From Amborella trichopoda (lineage: Eukaryota > Streptophyta > Magnoliopsida > Amborellales > Amborellaceae), in contig NW_006499751.1 of the NCBI RefSeq assembly GCF_000471905.2, positions 5,324,680-5,388,679 of the forward strand: DNA of 64,000 bases, read 5' to 3'. This document shows positions 52,001 through 64,000 of this stretch, piece after piece. The notes beneath the pieces are model-generated. The model saw only the letters and a list, made by a program, of their open reading frames with translations. It ran no database searches and was not told the origin of the DNA. Numbering within the stretch: the stretch's first letter is position 1; each line of letters starts with the position of its first letter. The position numbers and the translations under genes are program-made.

Positions 52001-55000
52001 ATACCCTTAACGGATTCCGTTACCAAAACGGTCAAACGCAGGGAAGAGAGAGGGAGAGGCGTCACGTCTATTCTCTTGGATTAATGACCTCATGTGACCT
52101 TGGCTCCGTTTTTCAAAAAGAAAAAATTGCTCATGTAAAATGACTAAAATACATTAATTTATTGAAAAATGACATAATGGTCCCTCTAATTGACACGGTT
52201 TTGTTTTTATTTTTTATTTTTATTTTTATTTTCGTTGAAATTAAGTAAAAAAAATGATTTGACAGGGCTGCAACCCTATCAAAAAAAAATAAAGCAAAAT
52301 AAAGCTTCACTTCTAACTCCTCAAAATTACAATTCAAGCATGGAAAAGCATTTATATCGATCACCTAGGTGTGAACATTATGGTTGTGAAAAAAAAAAAA
52401 ATAGAACTTTAAATTCTAAAATAAATATATATTATAATAAATTATTTAATTACAATCCTATTAAAATAAGTAAAATAATTAAAAAAAAAATCTATCTTGA
52501 GATAGATTGTAGGATAGGTACAGTCATTGTTGGGTATTGTACTCGTTAATAGTTGTTGGGTACTTAAACCATCACATCCACATTGAAGAACACATTTTTG
52601 TACTCAGTGGTTCCTTTCCCACTTTATAATTAAACCCTTTCCATCATTTTACAAACAAATTTGGTAACCAAATTTTCAACAATAACTGCTCTGTCTCAAG
52701 AAATTCATTTCCATCAATAACTACTCTCCCTAGAAGCAAAAGATAACTATATGGCTTTGATGAGTCGTTATTTTAGTGCATAAATTAGGTGAGAGGCCTT
52801 ATGATTTAGAATTTCGACATTCTTACAAATTAGATTTTTTCAAGAGGTATTTTCATTGTTGTAGTCTATTTTTCATTCTCTTCATTAAATTGGGATTGTA
52901 ATGGTAGAGAAAAGAAATCTTAAGACAAAATTTTTCTCTTCAAAAAATTGGTAGAGATAAGAGATGACAATATAGGTTCATAAACTTTTTTTCTCTTCTC
53001 CTTTTTTAGTTTTCAAAGAATAAAAGTAGAAATTTCAAAAAAATAAGAAAACCAAGAAATTTCAAAAATAGAAATTTGATTATAAGTTTCTTCTTTTTTA
53101 TTCCTATTTTTTATTAATTGTTTTTTAAACAGTTTTTTGAAATTATTGTTCTTTGTTTTTTTTTTTCTTCTAATTTCACATTGCTTTACATTGAGTTTCA
53201 TAAATTTAAAAGCCTATCCAACACATTTGCCATTAGTGCGTTGGATAAATTATTAGAAATCACAAAACAGGAAATTAATTAATAGGAAAAGGGCAAAAGA
53301 GAAGAAAAGTGACCATTCACAAATGTGCTTTTAATTAAGAAATCACCATATGCCCAAAATTACGCCTCTAAAAACCAAAAAACCACAAAAAGGAAATTCT
53401 ACTTTTTTAACAAATATAATTTGCCCCATTTCCCTGGCACAGTGTCTTTGAAACTTTTACTTGGTGTTTTCAATATAAAACAGAACTTTCTAATTTCTCG
53501 TCCTTCTTGTGTAGATATAGAAAATAGAGAGAATTATATCTTTTTTTCATCTCAGTCTTTTTAATTTTTATACAGAGAAAATAAGAAACCCATTTTATAT
53601 CCTCACAGGTTTGAGATCGAGGGAGATTTAGAGAGCCCTCATTGGCAATTTCTCTCTCTAAATCCTTGGTGTATTAGACAGAGGAGTTATGTGTCCTTAA
53701 AAAACGTTTTTCAAAAAAGAGGAGTTCCTTTCTCTCCCATTGAAAGATTACACCACTCATATATCAGAAGCATCAATTTTTTAGATATAGGAATAAAAAA
53801 ATCAGTATCATGTTCTGTCCAATCCTCAAGTCTCCCCAAGTCTCCCATTATTTATAAATATATTTAGAGGTAGAAAAAGAAACTTGAAAACCATGTTGAA
53901 TCCTCAAGTCTCATATTATTTGTAATTATTTTTAAATTTTGCTTATAAATAGCTAGAGAAAGAAGAAAAGATAAAAAACCCATGCTCTCCAATCCTCAAC
54001 TCTCCTATTATTTCTAAATAAATATTTTTGAACTCCAACAAATATAATTCTATCTCATTTTCTCTTCTATTAGCATTTATCTTCTTTCAAGGGCCTATGT
54101 CTTTCTATTTTATACATTTATCCAATGATTTAAAATTTTAAATCTATAAATATGGCCATTCCCACCACTGGAATAGCAAAAAGAGAAGGTTATTGCTTCC
54201 TTTTGCTCTTTGAAGTATTTGATATTCTTCTATTCTCATTGTATATGCATTTTGTCATTGCAAAATCATGTGATTATTTATGTGATTGCTTATTGCATAT
54301 CAATGTACTATTCAATTGCATGTTTACAAAACCATTAATATCAACGTTCATTGCATATCTATGTACTCTTGATTTTATATATTTGTGATTATTTATGTAA
54401 GGGTGCTTTTTGCATAGAGCCGAGGCCCTAAACAATCAAAGTAGAGCTCACCTTTTAAATAGTGTTGAGAATTGTGGTTTCAACATTGAAAATATTTGTC
54501 ATAGCCTTAAAATATATTTTTATATCTAATTATAAAACAATGTAGGTCAAGCACATCTATGAAAACTTGAAAATCTTGAAACTTGATGGTCAAAAAATGC
54601 ATTACAAGATAACTATTTTCAAAACATGAAATCCATTTTTTTCTCATGTCCATTCGTCTTGATGTTAAGATTATCGATTTGAAGATATTTGGACATCAAA
54701 ACATCTGCTAGTGAATTTTTTGAAGTATGCTCTAATTTGATTGTTTAAAGCCTCAGCTCTATATAAACTTTTCCCTTTATGTAATCATTTATTTCATTTC
54801 TACGTGCGACACATATAATCCCCGTGATTGATGGGTTAAGTATCACTCACTATTTGGGAAAGACAATAATACATTAACACCCATTACTAACGTTGATTGG
54901 CTAGTCGAACTAGTCATTCAGGAGATTAGTCTAGATCGACAATTTGCCAATCTGGATTAGCAATTTAACCAATTCTCTGGGGTTAGAATCAATCAATAAA

Positions 55001-58000
55001 AAAATTTAAAAATAAAACAAAAAATAATAAAAATATAAAGCATGGAAACTAATAATCTAGCCAATCTAAGTCACCTAATTCCCTTACAAGATCCCTGCTT
55101 CTCAGACAAGAATCATCGATCCAACATATGCTTAGAACTGTTTTCGATAGTTATTGGGACCGATTCATCCTTTGTTGATTCTTGATTCAAATCGGTGATT
55201 ATCGATCCAAATAACAAGGTATTGGCTGTAATTTTGAGATACTTAACTCAAAGGAAAAGAAATGAAATCAATGGTCAAGATTAGTTCAAAGATAAGAGGA
55301 TATTAATATCGAATGGTCGTCAAGCACCTAAAGGCTTAACAAATGGTGCCACGTAATGAAAATATACATCAAATATCATATCAAGAGTTCTAATAGAATA
55401 TGGACTTGCTATCATGCCTGATATGCTTGAAAGCCTTGCTGTCATGGCCACACCCACTCAAAGGTTGTGAAAGCCTTGCTGTCATGGCCACACCCACTCA
55501 AAAGGCTGTCAAGACATCTCAATACGAGAGCAAACTATGGGATCTATATTCCCAAGTCATAATATGTTTCTCTACCCAATATTAGAGAAGTTTGGATATG
55601 AATTGATTGATCTTTAGAGATTCTGCGTTTAAGAGAAGTTTAACAGCGCTCGGAAACCTCATTGAATCATATTAGAATGAGGTAAAACTTTACAATTACT
55701 AATATTTGGCTATCATATGCCTTCCATCCAAAAATCAAGTTTGGACATTATTTGATAGGATCTCCTGATCTACCATCGGTCAAGATATACGTTAACCGGT
55801 TGACCCACCCTCGGGATTTGGAAATCGACATGGAAACTCTGGGAAAATTGTATTAGAGGAGTGTTAATACTATTTGCGAAGGCTTCCAACCCATAGAAAG
55901 AGGTTTGATTCCATTATCACTCCCTTCACAATTAAGACCCAAATGCATTGTCAGGTAGACATATGCATAAGAAACAAGAGGACATATGGTTGCTAAAAGG
56001 AAGATTTCTCTCAATTTATATGGGAGTTTTTTCATGTAACTAAAACTATTAAATTCCTAACTCAGAACTCTATCAATTATGAGTGGGCAACATCTTAAGA
56101 ATGTCTCATGTAAACGTGGCTGAGACTAAAACAATGGCACAAAATTGTATCTTATTTTAACCGACGGACCCTCCATATCCCCTAAACCATAAGGCAGTTT
56201 TCCACCTAATTTGATGTATATGCTATTCATAATCGCATGTGCAACATATCCAATTCAAATAGCCAATGTTTCCTAAGGAGGAAGATATTTGATTCGTAAT
56301 TGACTAATTTGCTACGCATATTTGCAGAAAAAATCCCTTGACTTCGATGAGGCATTCCTCCTTCAATATTGACACAAATGAGGCAAAATATGGACTATTA
56401 GATTCATCTTTCAAATCTTCTATCTGCATGTTAGATTTCATGAACAAAGGACTTCCCATAAGAGAGCCCATTGGACCAAAACATGTTTGAGCAAATTGGT
56501 GCGTCTAACTGACTTAGTCACAGGTAAAATATGGACAATTGGATTCATCTTCGAATCTTCTATCTACATACTAAATTTCATGATCAAAGGACTTCCCATC
56601 AGAGAACAGTATTTGTTGGACCAAAACATCTTTGAGCAAATTGGTACATCTAATTGACATAGTTACAGGAGGAACCACCTACCTTAAATTTTCTCATGGT
56701 AAAGATAAGTTAATACATGGTGGTTTTGGATTTAAATTTGAAATTTGGATTGAGGATGATTGATCCTTTTCTTGATGAGCCTTTGGAAGGTACTTTGAAT
56801 ATGATTGATCGTCATCTCATGTAACTATTGTTATTTATATAAAGTATATATCTCTTGATTAGTGTCATACATCATTTTTGACGTATTTGTATCCCCGGGA
56901 AGAATAAAAAGATAGCCAGTAATAACCTGGTCCCGCCGCTGCCCAAGACGCCGTCAGACCATAGGAACATTATAGCAATAAGCCTAAAACTGGACGACCT
57001 CTGAAAAAGTGTCAAAATGGCCTCAAATTACATGAGAGAGTAGTTTTGGATATCTTAAGGATACCCGGAAAATTTTGTTGTGTTCTAATGAATTTTGATA
57101 TGATCAGGACGAAACGTGGTTTTCAAATGCAGTTCCGATCATGATGAAAATGGACCCTACAATTATAGTCCCATTTTCTGGGTCACGAAACAGTACTAGT
57201 CTACCTCCATTGGATCCGGAATACCGAAAAACCCTTGGGTACCAAATTTCGGCTCAATTTGACCCTTCAGGACCATTTTGGGCTTAACTTACTTTAAATG
57301 GGTGGGTTATATACTATTGCAGTGCAACCTCGGTGAACTAGTTTGATTTTCAAATGCTCGTAACTCGTTGTGGGTCCAATTAAACTCAAATTTGGACATG
57401 AGTTAGATTGCGATGACTTGATTGTTTTGACATATGGCACGCATCATGGTGTGACCCGAAACGAAAGCATTTCTAGAGAGAAGATGAGCTTGAAACATGA
57501 AAATTCAGATTTTATAAAAGAAGAGCATCTAATTTTTTGAGAGTTCATAGCTCAGGATTCCGATATCGGATCGTCGGAAGCATGGGTCCATTGCGACCAT
57601 GCTTCGAAGAGCTAGAATTTGGTATAATTTTTTATGTATGATCGGAGGCCGGATGATATGAATTTTGAGGTTGAAAATAACATACTTTGCCAGTTGCTGA
57701 AATCCCATTTTGCGATGACTTCCCAAAATTGGAATATGCTCAAATAGAGACCAAAACGGATGAAAATTATTGCAAAATGATCGTGATAGTATCTCCTTCG
57801 ATTTGTGATAAAAAAAAGGAAGGCTTGGAACTTGGCCAGATTTTGGGTCGAAAAATGCTAGATTGGTGGTCCAAAAATCATAAGTTTATGGAACTTGGCC
57901 GAATTTTGGGTTCTTCTTAAAAATAATGTTTCAAGACAATCAAAGGGTATCAAAACGTGCCCAAAAGTTCAAGCATAAATTCTACGATAATTGATCGCTC

Positions 58001-61000
58001 AAATTACCACCGTAAGCATCCGAAAAAGCTCTTGAGGCTTAGCAATGACAAAGAGGCCCCTCATAGAGGGATGGTTTTATCATTTGTTGAAAAGTAACTA
58101 AGGGTATTTTGATCATTTGGTCAAAAAACGGGATTAATAATTTAATTTATAAAATATGTATTTTTTGACAAATTTGAGTGTTTTTTAGCATTCCACCGTT
58201 GTATATTGGTTGCTCTATATAAGAAACTTAAGTCATTTGTAATTGAGCTCTTGACCTCTCTCTTACTCTCTTGAAATAACACTTGAATTTTTTGAGTGAA
58301 TTCTTGAGTTCTTAGCTCGTTCTTTTACTTTGCTTGCAAGTTCAAGACCAAGATGGGAGGAGAGAGAAATATTTTATAGAGACAAAAAAATACCCCTAGA
58401 GCACCATACACCTTAGTGTATTCCCTATACCTTACCTTACACCGTACATCATAGAGCACCATAGACCTTTGCCTATCCCTTCCATTGAACACCATAGTGC
58501 ACCATACACCTTAGCTTATCCCATACACCTTAGTACTCCCGACCCTACTCCATACACCTTATATCCTATACCATACACCATAGTTCCCCATGAACCTTGG
58601 CCTACCCAATGCTCCTTAGTTCCCATACACCACACCTCCAACCAACTTACCTAAATCCTATACCTAGACCCTTAGACTCTAGTCATGACCCACCAAGCGT
58701 AAGCCTCTCTCTCTTATGTGCATGCAAGGGGATCGATAGATACACACCTAGGCTCAAGCTTATCTTAGGTCCACTCTCTCTCCTTTCTCACTCACTCTCT
58801 TCTTTCCTTTCTTTCTCTCTCTTCTCTCTTCTCTCTCTTCTCTTTTCTTTCTCTCTCTCTCTCTCTGACCCCGGGCAGGTTCGAGCCATTGCTCTCCTCC
58901 TCTCTCTTTCTCTTTTTCCCTTTCTCTCTCGTCTAACTCTCTAGACCCACACCTAGGGCGGGCCCAACACGCACTTCTCCTCTCATTTCTCTCACTAATC
59001 TTTCCTTCTGCTCCCCTCTCTTCTCTCTCACTCATCTCTCCATACGCTCTTCTCTCTTCTCTCTCACTCATCTCTCCATCTTTTCCTCGCTCTTCTCTCT
59101 CACTAATCTCTCCATCCACTCCTCTCTATTCTTTTTCACTCATCTCTCCATGCGCTTCTCTCTCTTCTCTCTCACTCTCTCCATCTGCTCCTCTCTCTTC
59201 TCTCTCATTCATCTCTCCATCAGTTCCTCTCCCTTCTCTCCTCACTCTCCATCCGCCTTCATCCCTCACCCATACTCTCCATCCGCCCTCACTCTCCATC
59301 TGCCCTCACTCTCTCACCCATACTCTCCATCTGCTTTCTCTCTCTCTACCTCACTCATCCGCCCATCCCAAACATATCTCACCCATCTTTCCATCTCACC
59401 TTCTCTCTCCCATCCGCCTTTCTCACACATATGTCACCCATCTGCCCCTCTCACACGTATACCACCCATCTGCCCCTCTCCCTATCTCAGCCGTCCTCCC
59501 TACTTCCACATACCCGCCTTACTTCCATACTACCCTATCTGCCCTACCCTCACATACTCTCTTATCTCCCCAACATTCTCACAATAGTCCCCCATACACT
59601 CTCCATTCTCTCATCTCTTTTATCCTCTCATTCTTCCCCCCTTAGAGTCTGGATTGTGCCATAAGCGGGTCCATTATTGTGTGATCCCACTTATCCCATT
59701 TTCTCTCATATCAAACACTCTCTTCCCTCTCTAAATCATATCTCAACTTCTCATTTTATCTTATTTTAGTTTTATTTCATCATTCTTCCATCTCTCTCTC
59801 TTTGCTTGTTGCTTCTTTCATTTATTGAGCACTTGACTCGGGGTCATTCTAAGATAGTATCCTAAGGTTCTAACTCTTGGTTCGCTACTCTAACCACCAT
59901 CTCATACAATGAAGTCAGGTCGTAAGAGACGTTGATTCACTTACACTCGGTCACTTGGGTGGGATCATCTGAGTCAACTTCTTTTAGAGTTTTGACCCTT
60001 TCACTACTCTTACCACCAAGTCACACAATATTTGGATTGTGAAAGACTTCCATCTCCATCTATCTTTTTCCTCTTTCACTTTCTTCTCATTTGATCACTT
60101 TTTAGGGGCCTCTTTGGTTTAGTGTCATAGTTATGGGCTCAGTCATTTAACTACACTTGCTAAACCCTCTAGCTACCATGGTTTTGAGCCTGGTGCTTTC
60201 CTTATCTCCGGTGATACCTCTTAAGAGATGTTACGCAGGGAGGCTGCCCAATTTTATTTGGGTTGTCTGTTCACTTCCGTCATTTTCTTCTTCTTCTTCC
60301 CCCTTCGAAACCAATATCTCATTCACTCTTTCCTATTATCTTCTTTCTTATCTCTTTAACCCCTCTACCCCCAAAACTAGAGCCATTCACCGATAAGAAT
60401 GTCCATCAGAGAGGAGTACATCATATTTACATTTCATCAGCAGTCTTCAAGAAAGAGTTCAGGTGAAGTGTTAAGTTTTGAGAGGGGGCCGCATCCAAAC
60501 CGCACTGCTGGACAACCCAACCTTATCCCATGAACTTACAACCGCGGTGAGGTAGGTGCTCGAGTTCATATCTTCCCACGAACTTACAACCGCGGTGAGG
60601 TAGGTGCTCGAGTTCATATCTTCATCACATTAAAATCCTCTCATAGTTGAACATACCTATCTGCACGTGTCATACGAGCTGCACACTTGTTCGTAGAAAG
60701 GTCAAGGCAGTTGTTTGAGAGGGGGTCTATCGGACCCAAGTCCTTGAGGGAGCCCAGGCGAGGCAGATCCAAGCCTGACCAATTAGGTATATAGAAAGAG
60801 TATATCTCTTGATTAGGTGTATATTTCTTAGATAGGTGTCATTGTTATCTTTTCTATAACTATCATGTTCATTGGTTGTATATTTATACTAGCCCTATAT
60901 ATTCCTTTATATTTAATATATAGAGAGTTCTCTGTAGATATTCTAATATTTTAACTATCACGTGAGAGAGAGTTTAGCTATATGGGTATTTTGATAAGCA

Positions 61001-64000
61001 TGACTATATTCATGTTTATCAACGCAGAATTGCCTACTCATTGTATAAAATCACTCTCTCACGCCATAGGAAGGGTATTTGGATATCCTTACACGAAAAT
61101 ACCATACGTCCTAGATAGACAGAGAGAGACGTCCTATATAGAAATCTTCTAGAGATAGAAAATGACTTGATAAGCACTTTTTGTCTCAGCAACATGTTGA
61201 TTAAAGAAGATAGAGAATAAACCTGAAAGCCTGACTCACTTGGAAGTAGCAAGCTCTTGGAAGCGCAAAGGAGTGGAATTTGTACTCCTTCTATACTTAT
61301 ATGGGCATGACGTGTTCATGGTAATATCATATTGTTTTCTTCTTCTTTGTATATTTTCTTATTTTGGGTATGTAATCTTTTCAAGACTCGAATCAAAGGT
61401 ATCTGGTCCGTATATCAACTTGGAGTAAACTGTAACTAGGATTGAAAGTCCTTGGAACTCCAACAAACCTAATCAAAGTAAAAATCCCTTTCTTCCATTA
61501 TATAAAAATAGGGATGAATTTGTTAAAAAAACTTGTGTAGTTTCTCTGCTTATTTATTGATATATTGGGGGGTCATAATTGTATCATATTCACCTGCACA
61601 TTTTGGGTTTCCAAGCCTGTTTTCTAGTAGGTTTCAATTATTCTTATGGGTTAGATTTGAAATCAGGTGACTGCATTGTCCTATTGACTGTGTTCCAAGG
61701 CACAACAAAAATTTTATTGGCTCTAATATATTACCAATAGCCAAACTACGAGATTGGGGTTAGGGATTCGGATTTTTCTCATCTTTTCTTGTCATTTGCT
61801 TCGTACGTTGCTTAAATTGTTATAAAGAAATGAAGCAACTACATTACAATCAAGATTGTGGTTTGTCCATGCCCAATAAACTTTTCATATAACAACCGTA
61901 TTATTGTTAAAGGGCAATTTTAAAAATTAATGGTCCTTATTTTTAATGGAACGGTTTTTTTACCATTAATATTCATACAGTAACCGTTTGTAAAAGCATG
62001 ATCAGGACTTATGAAAAATGATTTTCATTTTGTATGGCTAGGAAAATAGTATTTTCTTCTCTCGCCAGGTCACAATAATAAGAGCCCCCAACAATTTGGA
62101 CTTGTTGAAGATAAAAGAGACCAAGTCAAAGTTACTTGGTCATCAAGTTAGTTTGGTGATAAAACCTCCTACTATTTACTTTTATCTTCAAGAATCATAC
62201 CATATTTGTCTCCTGTAATGATGTGATTGTCCTCTATATATAGAGGTACTTATTGATGTAAATATTTATCAAAAAATCAGTGAAGATGTAGCCCGTTGGG
62301 GCTTTGGATCCGTGGACGTAAGGCTTCGACCTGAACCACGTAAAGGTTGTGTTATCTCTTCTTTTCTCCCCAATCAATGTCTATAGCATGTATGCTCTCA
62401 CGAATCTTAACAAGACTTTTGGCTTAATCATTTTAATTTCTCGCACTAGATTCTATGATAATACAACTAATTATATTGGCCTTTAGACTAGCCATTTTGG
62501 AGTAAGGTTGTTTTTCTAAACACCAAGGCTCTAGTTGACCATCCAATCAAAATAATTAATTCCTCTCCCAGAAGTTCCATACATCCACGTGTTATCTTTT
62601 CAGCCTATNNNNNNNNNNNNNNNNNNNNTGATCCAACGCAACGGTTTGATTATAGTAGAATGAGATGATGTGGTAGCCGTATGTTAGCCATAGGATCAAC
62701 TTTAATCTAATGGTTCACACACACACACACACACACACATATATACATAGCTTACAATGGTGAACTGTAATTAGAAAATCTTGTTCTAGAGGTTAAAACC
62801 TTAATAAAATTTTCCATTTAGATAATAAGGAATTGAAACTAAAGTCGTCATGACCCGAACTACCGACAGGCCAGGAAGAGCCGCAACAGGTACAGGGACT
62901 GATTCTGATTGACTCAGTATTCATTCATTATAAAAAATGGCAAATTTTATTAGGACTCTATCCAATAGAACAGCTTCTTCTTCTAATAGTACAATTCGAG
63001 TAAGAAATAGGGAAGAGATAACAATTGACAACATAGGAAAGCAAATACAAAACTGAAATATTCCTAAGGCTCTTGCATCCGATATTTACAAAAATGGAAC
63101 TTTTGAATTTAAATCTAGTTTTGCTATTAAAACCGTAGAACAAAGCATATCTATTACTAATGAACAAGATGGCTTCTAATTGCTTTCTAATAGAATGATA
63201 CAAGATCATAAAAGTAAGCAATATAAATATTTTTATATAGGACTTATCCAAATTGCAATAAAACTACTAACCCGACTAGGTTTAAATAACTCTGTGCTGT
63301 TATGTTTGAGAGATGAGCAGCATAATAAATTTTCTGACTCACTTTTAGGAATAGTAGAATCTAGTCTTTGCAATGGACCTATATATTTTAACTATTTTCC
63401 AAATTTTTCGGTTTCCTTGACAGATCCGAACCTTTAAAGGTCCTCACTTTAAATATAAAAACTCAGGGATTCGATATGAATCCAGGATCCCAAATTATTG
63501 CACTAGTATATAGAATATGCTACAAAGTGATGAACACTTTGTGCCCTAATGCGCTTCATATGGATATCAAGGGACAAACAGTATTTTTCCAAACTAATAT
63601 GGAAAAATCACATACTGTTATACCTAAGTCTATAAACTGGTCCCAAATAGTACTTCCGGAAAAATGGTCCTTACGCTGTGAAAGTAGAGAGTCCAGAATC
63701 CCGGTAAACAGAGACCTAGATCAAATAGTCGAGTATCCTGATAGAGATATAGAAATACAGTTTAATTCAAATAGGCGAACTCAAATAAACCTTTCTAAAG
63801 GGTCATCATGAATATCTTCAAGACACTCTACTTCTTCGGTACCACAAACCGAGCAAGAAGAAACTACTAGAAGACCTATAATTGATGGATTAACAAGAAC
63901 AAACAGCCATATACAACAAGCAGTATATAGGATATATGAACCTAGCTCTCCAGATAAAGAACCAACACCATCTGAGTTGGATTTTAATATTCTTACACTC

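Overview
The window looks like a gene-poor, repeat-rich stretch of a flowering-plant nuclear genome. The support is nested plant LTR retrotransposons (Ty3/Gypsy of the Tat and Tekay/Del types, and one Copia solo LTR), a plant L1-type LINE 3' end, Mutator-like MITEs, one intact plant RING-finger gene and an endogenous caulimovirid (pararetrovirus) fragment at the right edge. I cannot name the species. A run of 20 Ns at 62609-62628 marks an assembly gap.

Layout. 1-2435: 3' internal region, with about 100-bp tandem repeats, and 3' LTR of a plus-strand Tat-type element. 2436-8719: pieces of long Tekay-like LTRs in both orientations, with a head-to-head junction at 7345/7346. 8720-12480: decayed gag-protease segment of a Tat-type element (plus). 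12447-14941: broken minus-strand ORF of unknown function, antisense to that element. 14942-16313: Tekay LTR fragment fused to an integrase C-terminal region and the start of another LTR. 16314-24905: plus-strand Tat element (LTR, primer-binding site, repeat-rich leader, gag, protease, RT, start of RNase H), which entered the preceding Tekay LTR. 24906-30251: Tekay-derived non-autonomous segment (gag zinc knuckles, tandem array, polypurine tract, 3.2-kb LTR), whose LTR abuts the dual-RNase-H region of a minus-strand Tat element (30252 to about 36670). That element lies in turn in the gag of another minus-strand Tat element (about 36680-41540), whose leader carries sixteen 66-bp repeats. 41545-44407: a long minus-strand Tekay LTR with 190-bp internal repeats. 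44440-46217: LINE remnant.

From about 46 kb the sequence is more genic and AT-rich. Two adjacent MITE copies (47145-48030) and a third, clean copy (54401-54775, 9-bp target duplication) flank the only convincing cellular gene, a minus-strand 313-residue C3HC4 RING protein (48898-49839). That gene has a candidate TATA box and CT-rich leader near 52.0 kb, so it probably has a 5'UTR intron. 57-61 kb is LTR-like non-coding sequence with large CT-rich arrays. A 310-bp Copia solo LTR sits at 62103-62412. The last kilobase carries a decayed caulimovirid movement-protein region that runs off the edge.

Almost all transposon ORFs contain stops or frameshifts and several catalytic motifs are altered, so most of the window reads as an old, nested and methylation-decayed transposon graveyard. 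Element family names rest on motif recognition by eye. Boundaries marked approximate were not confirmed by alignment.
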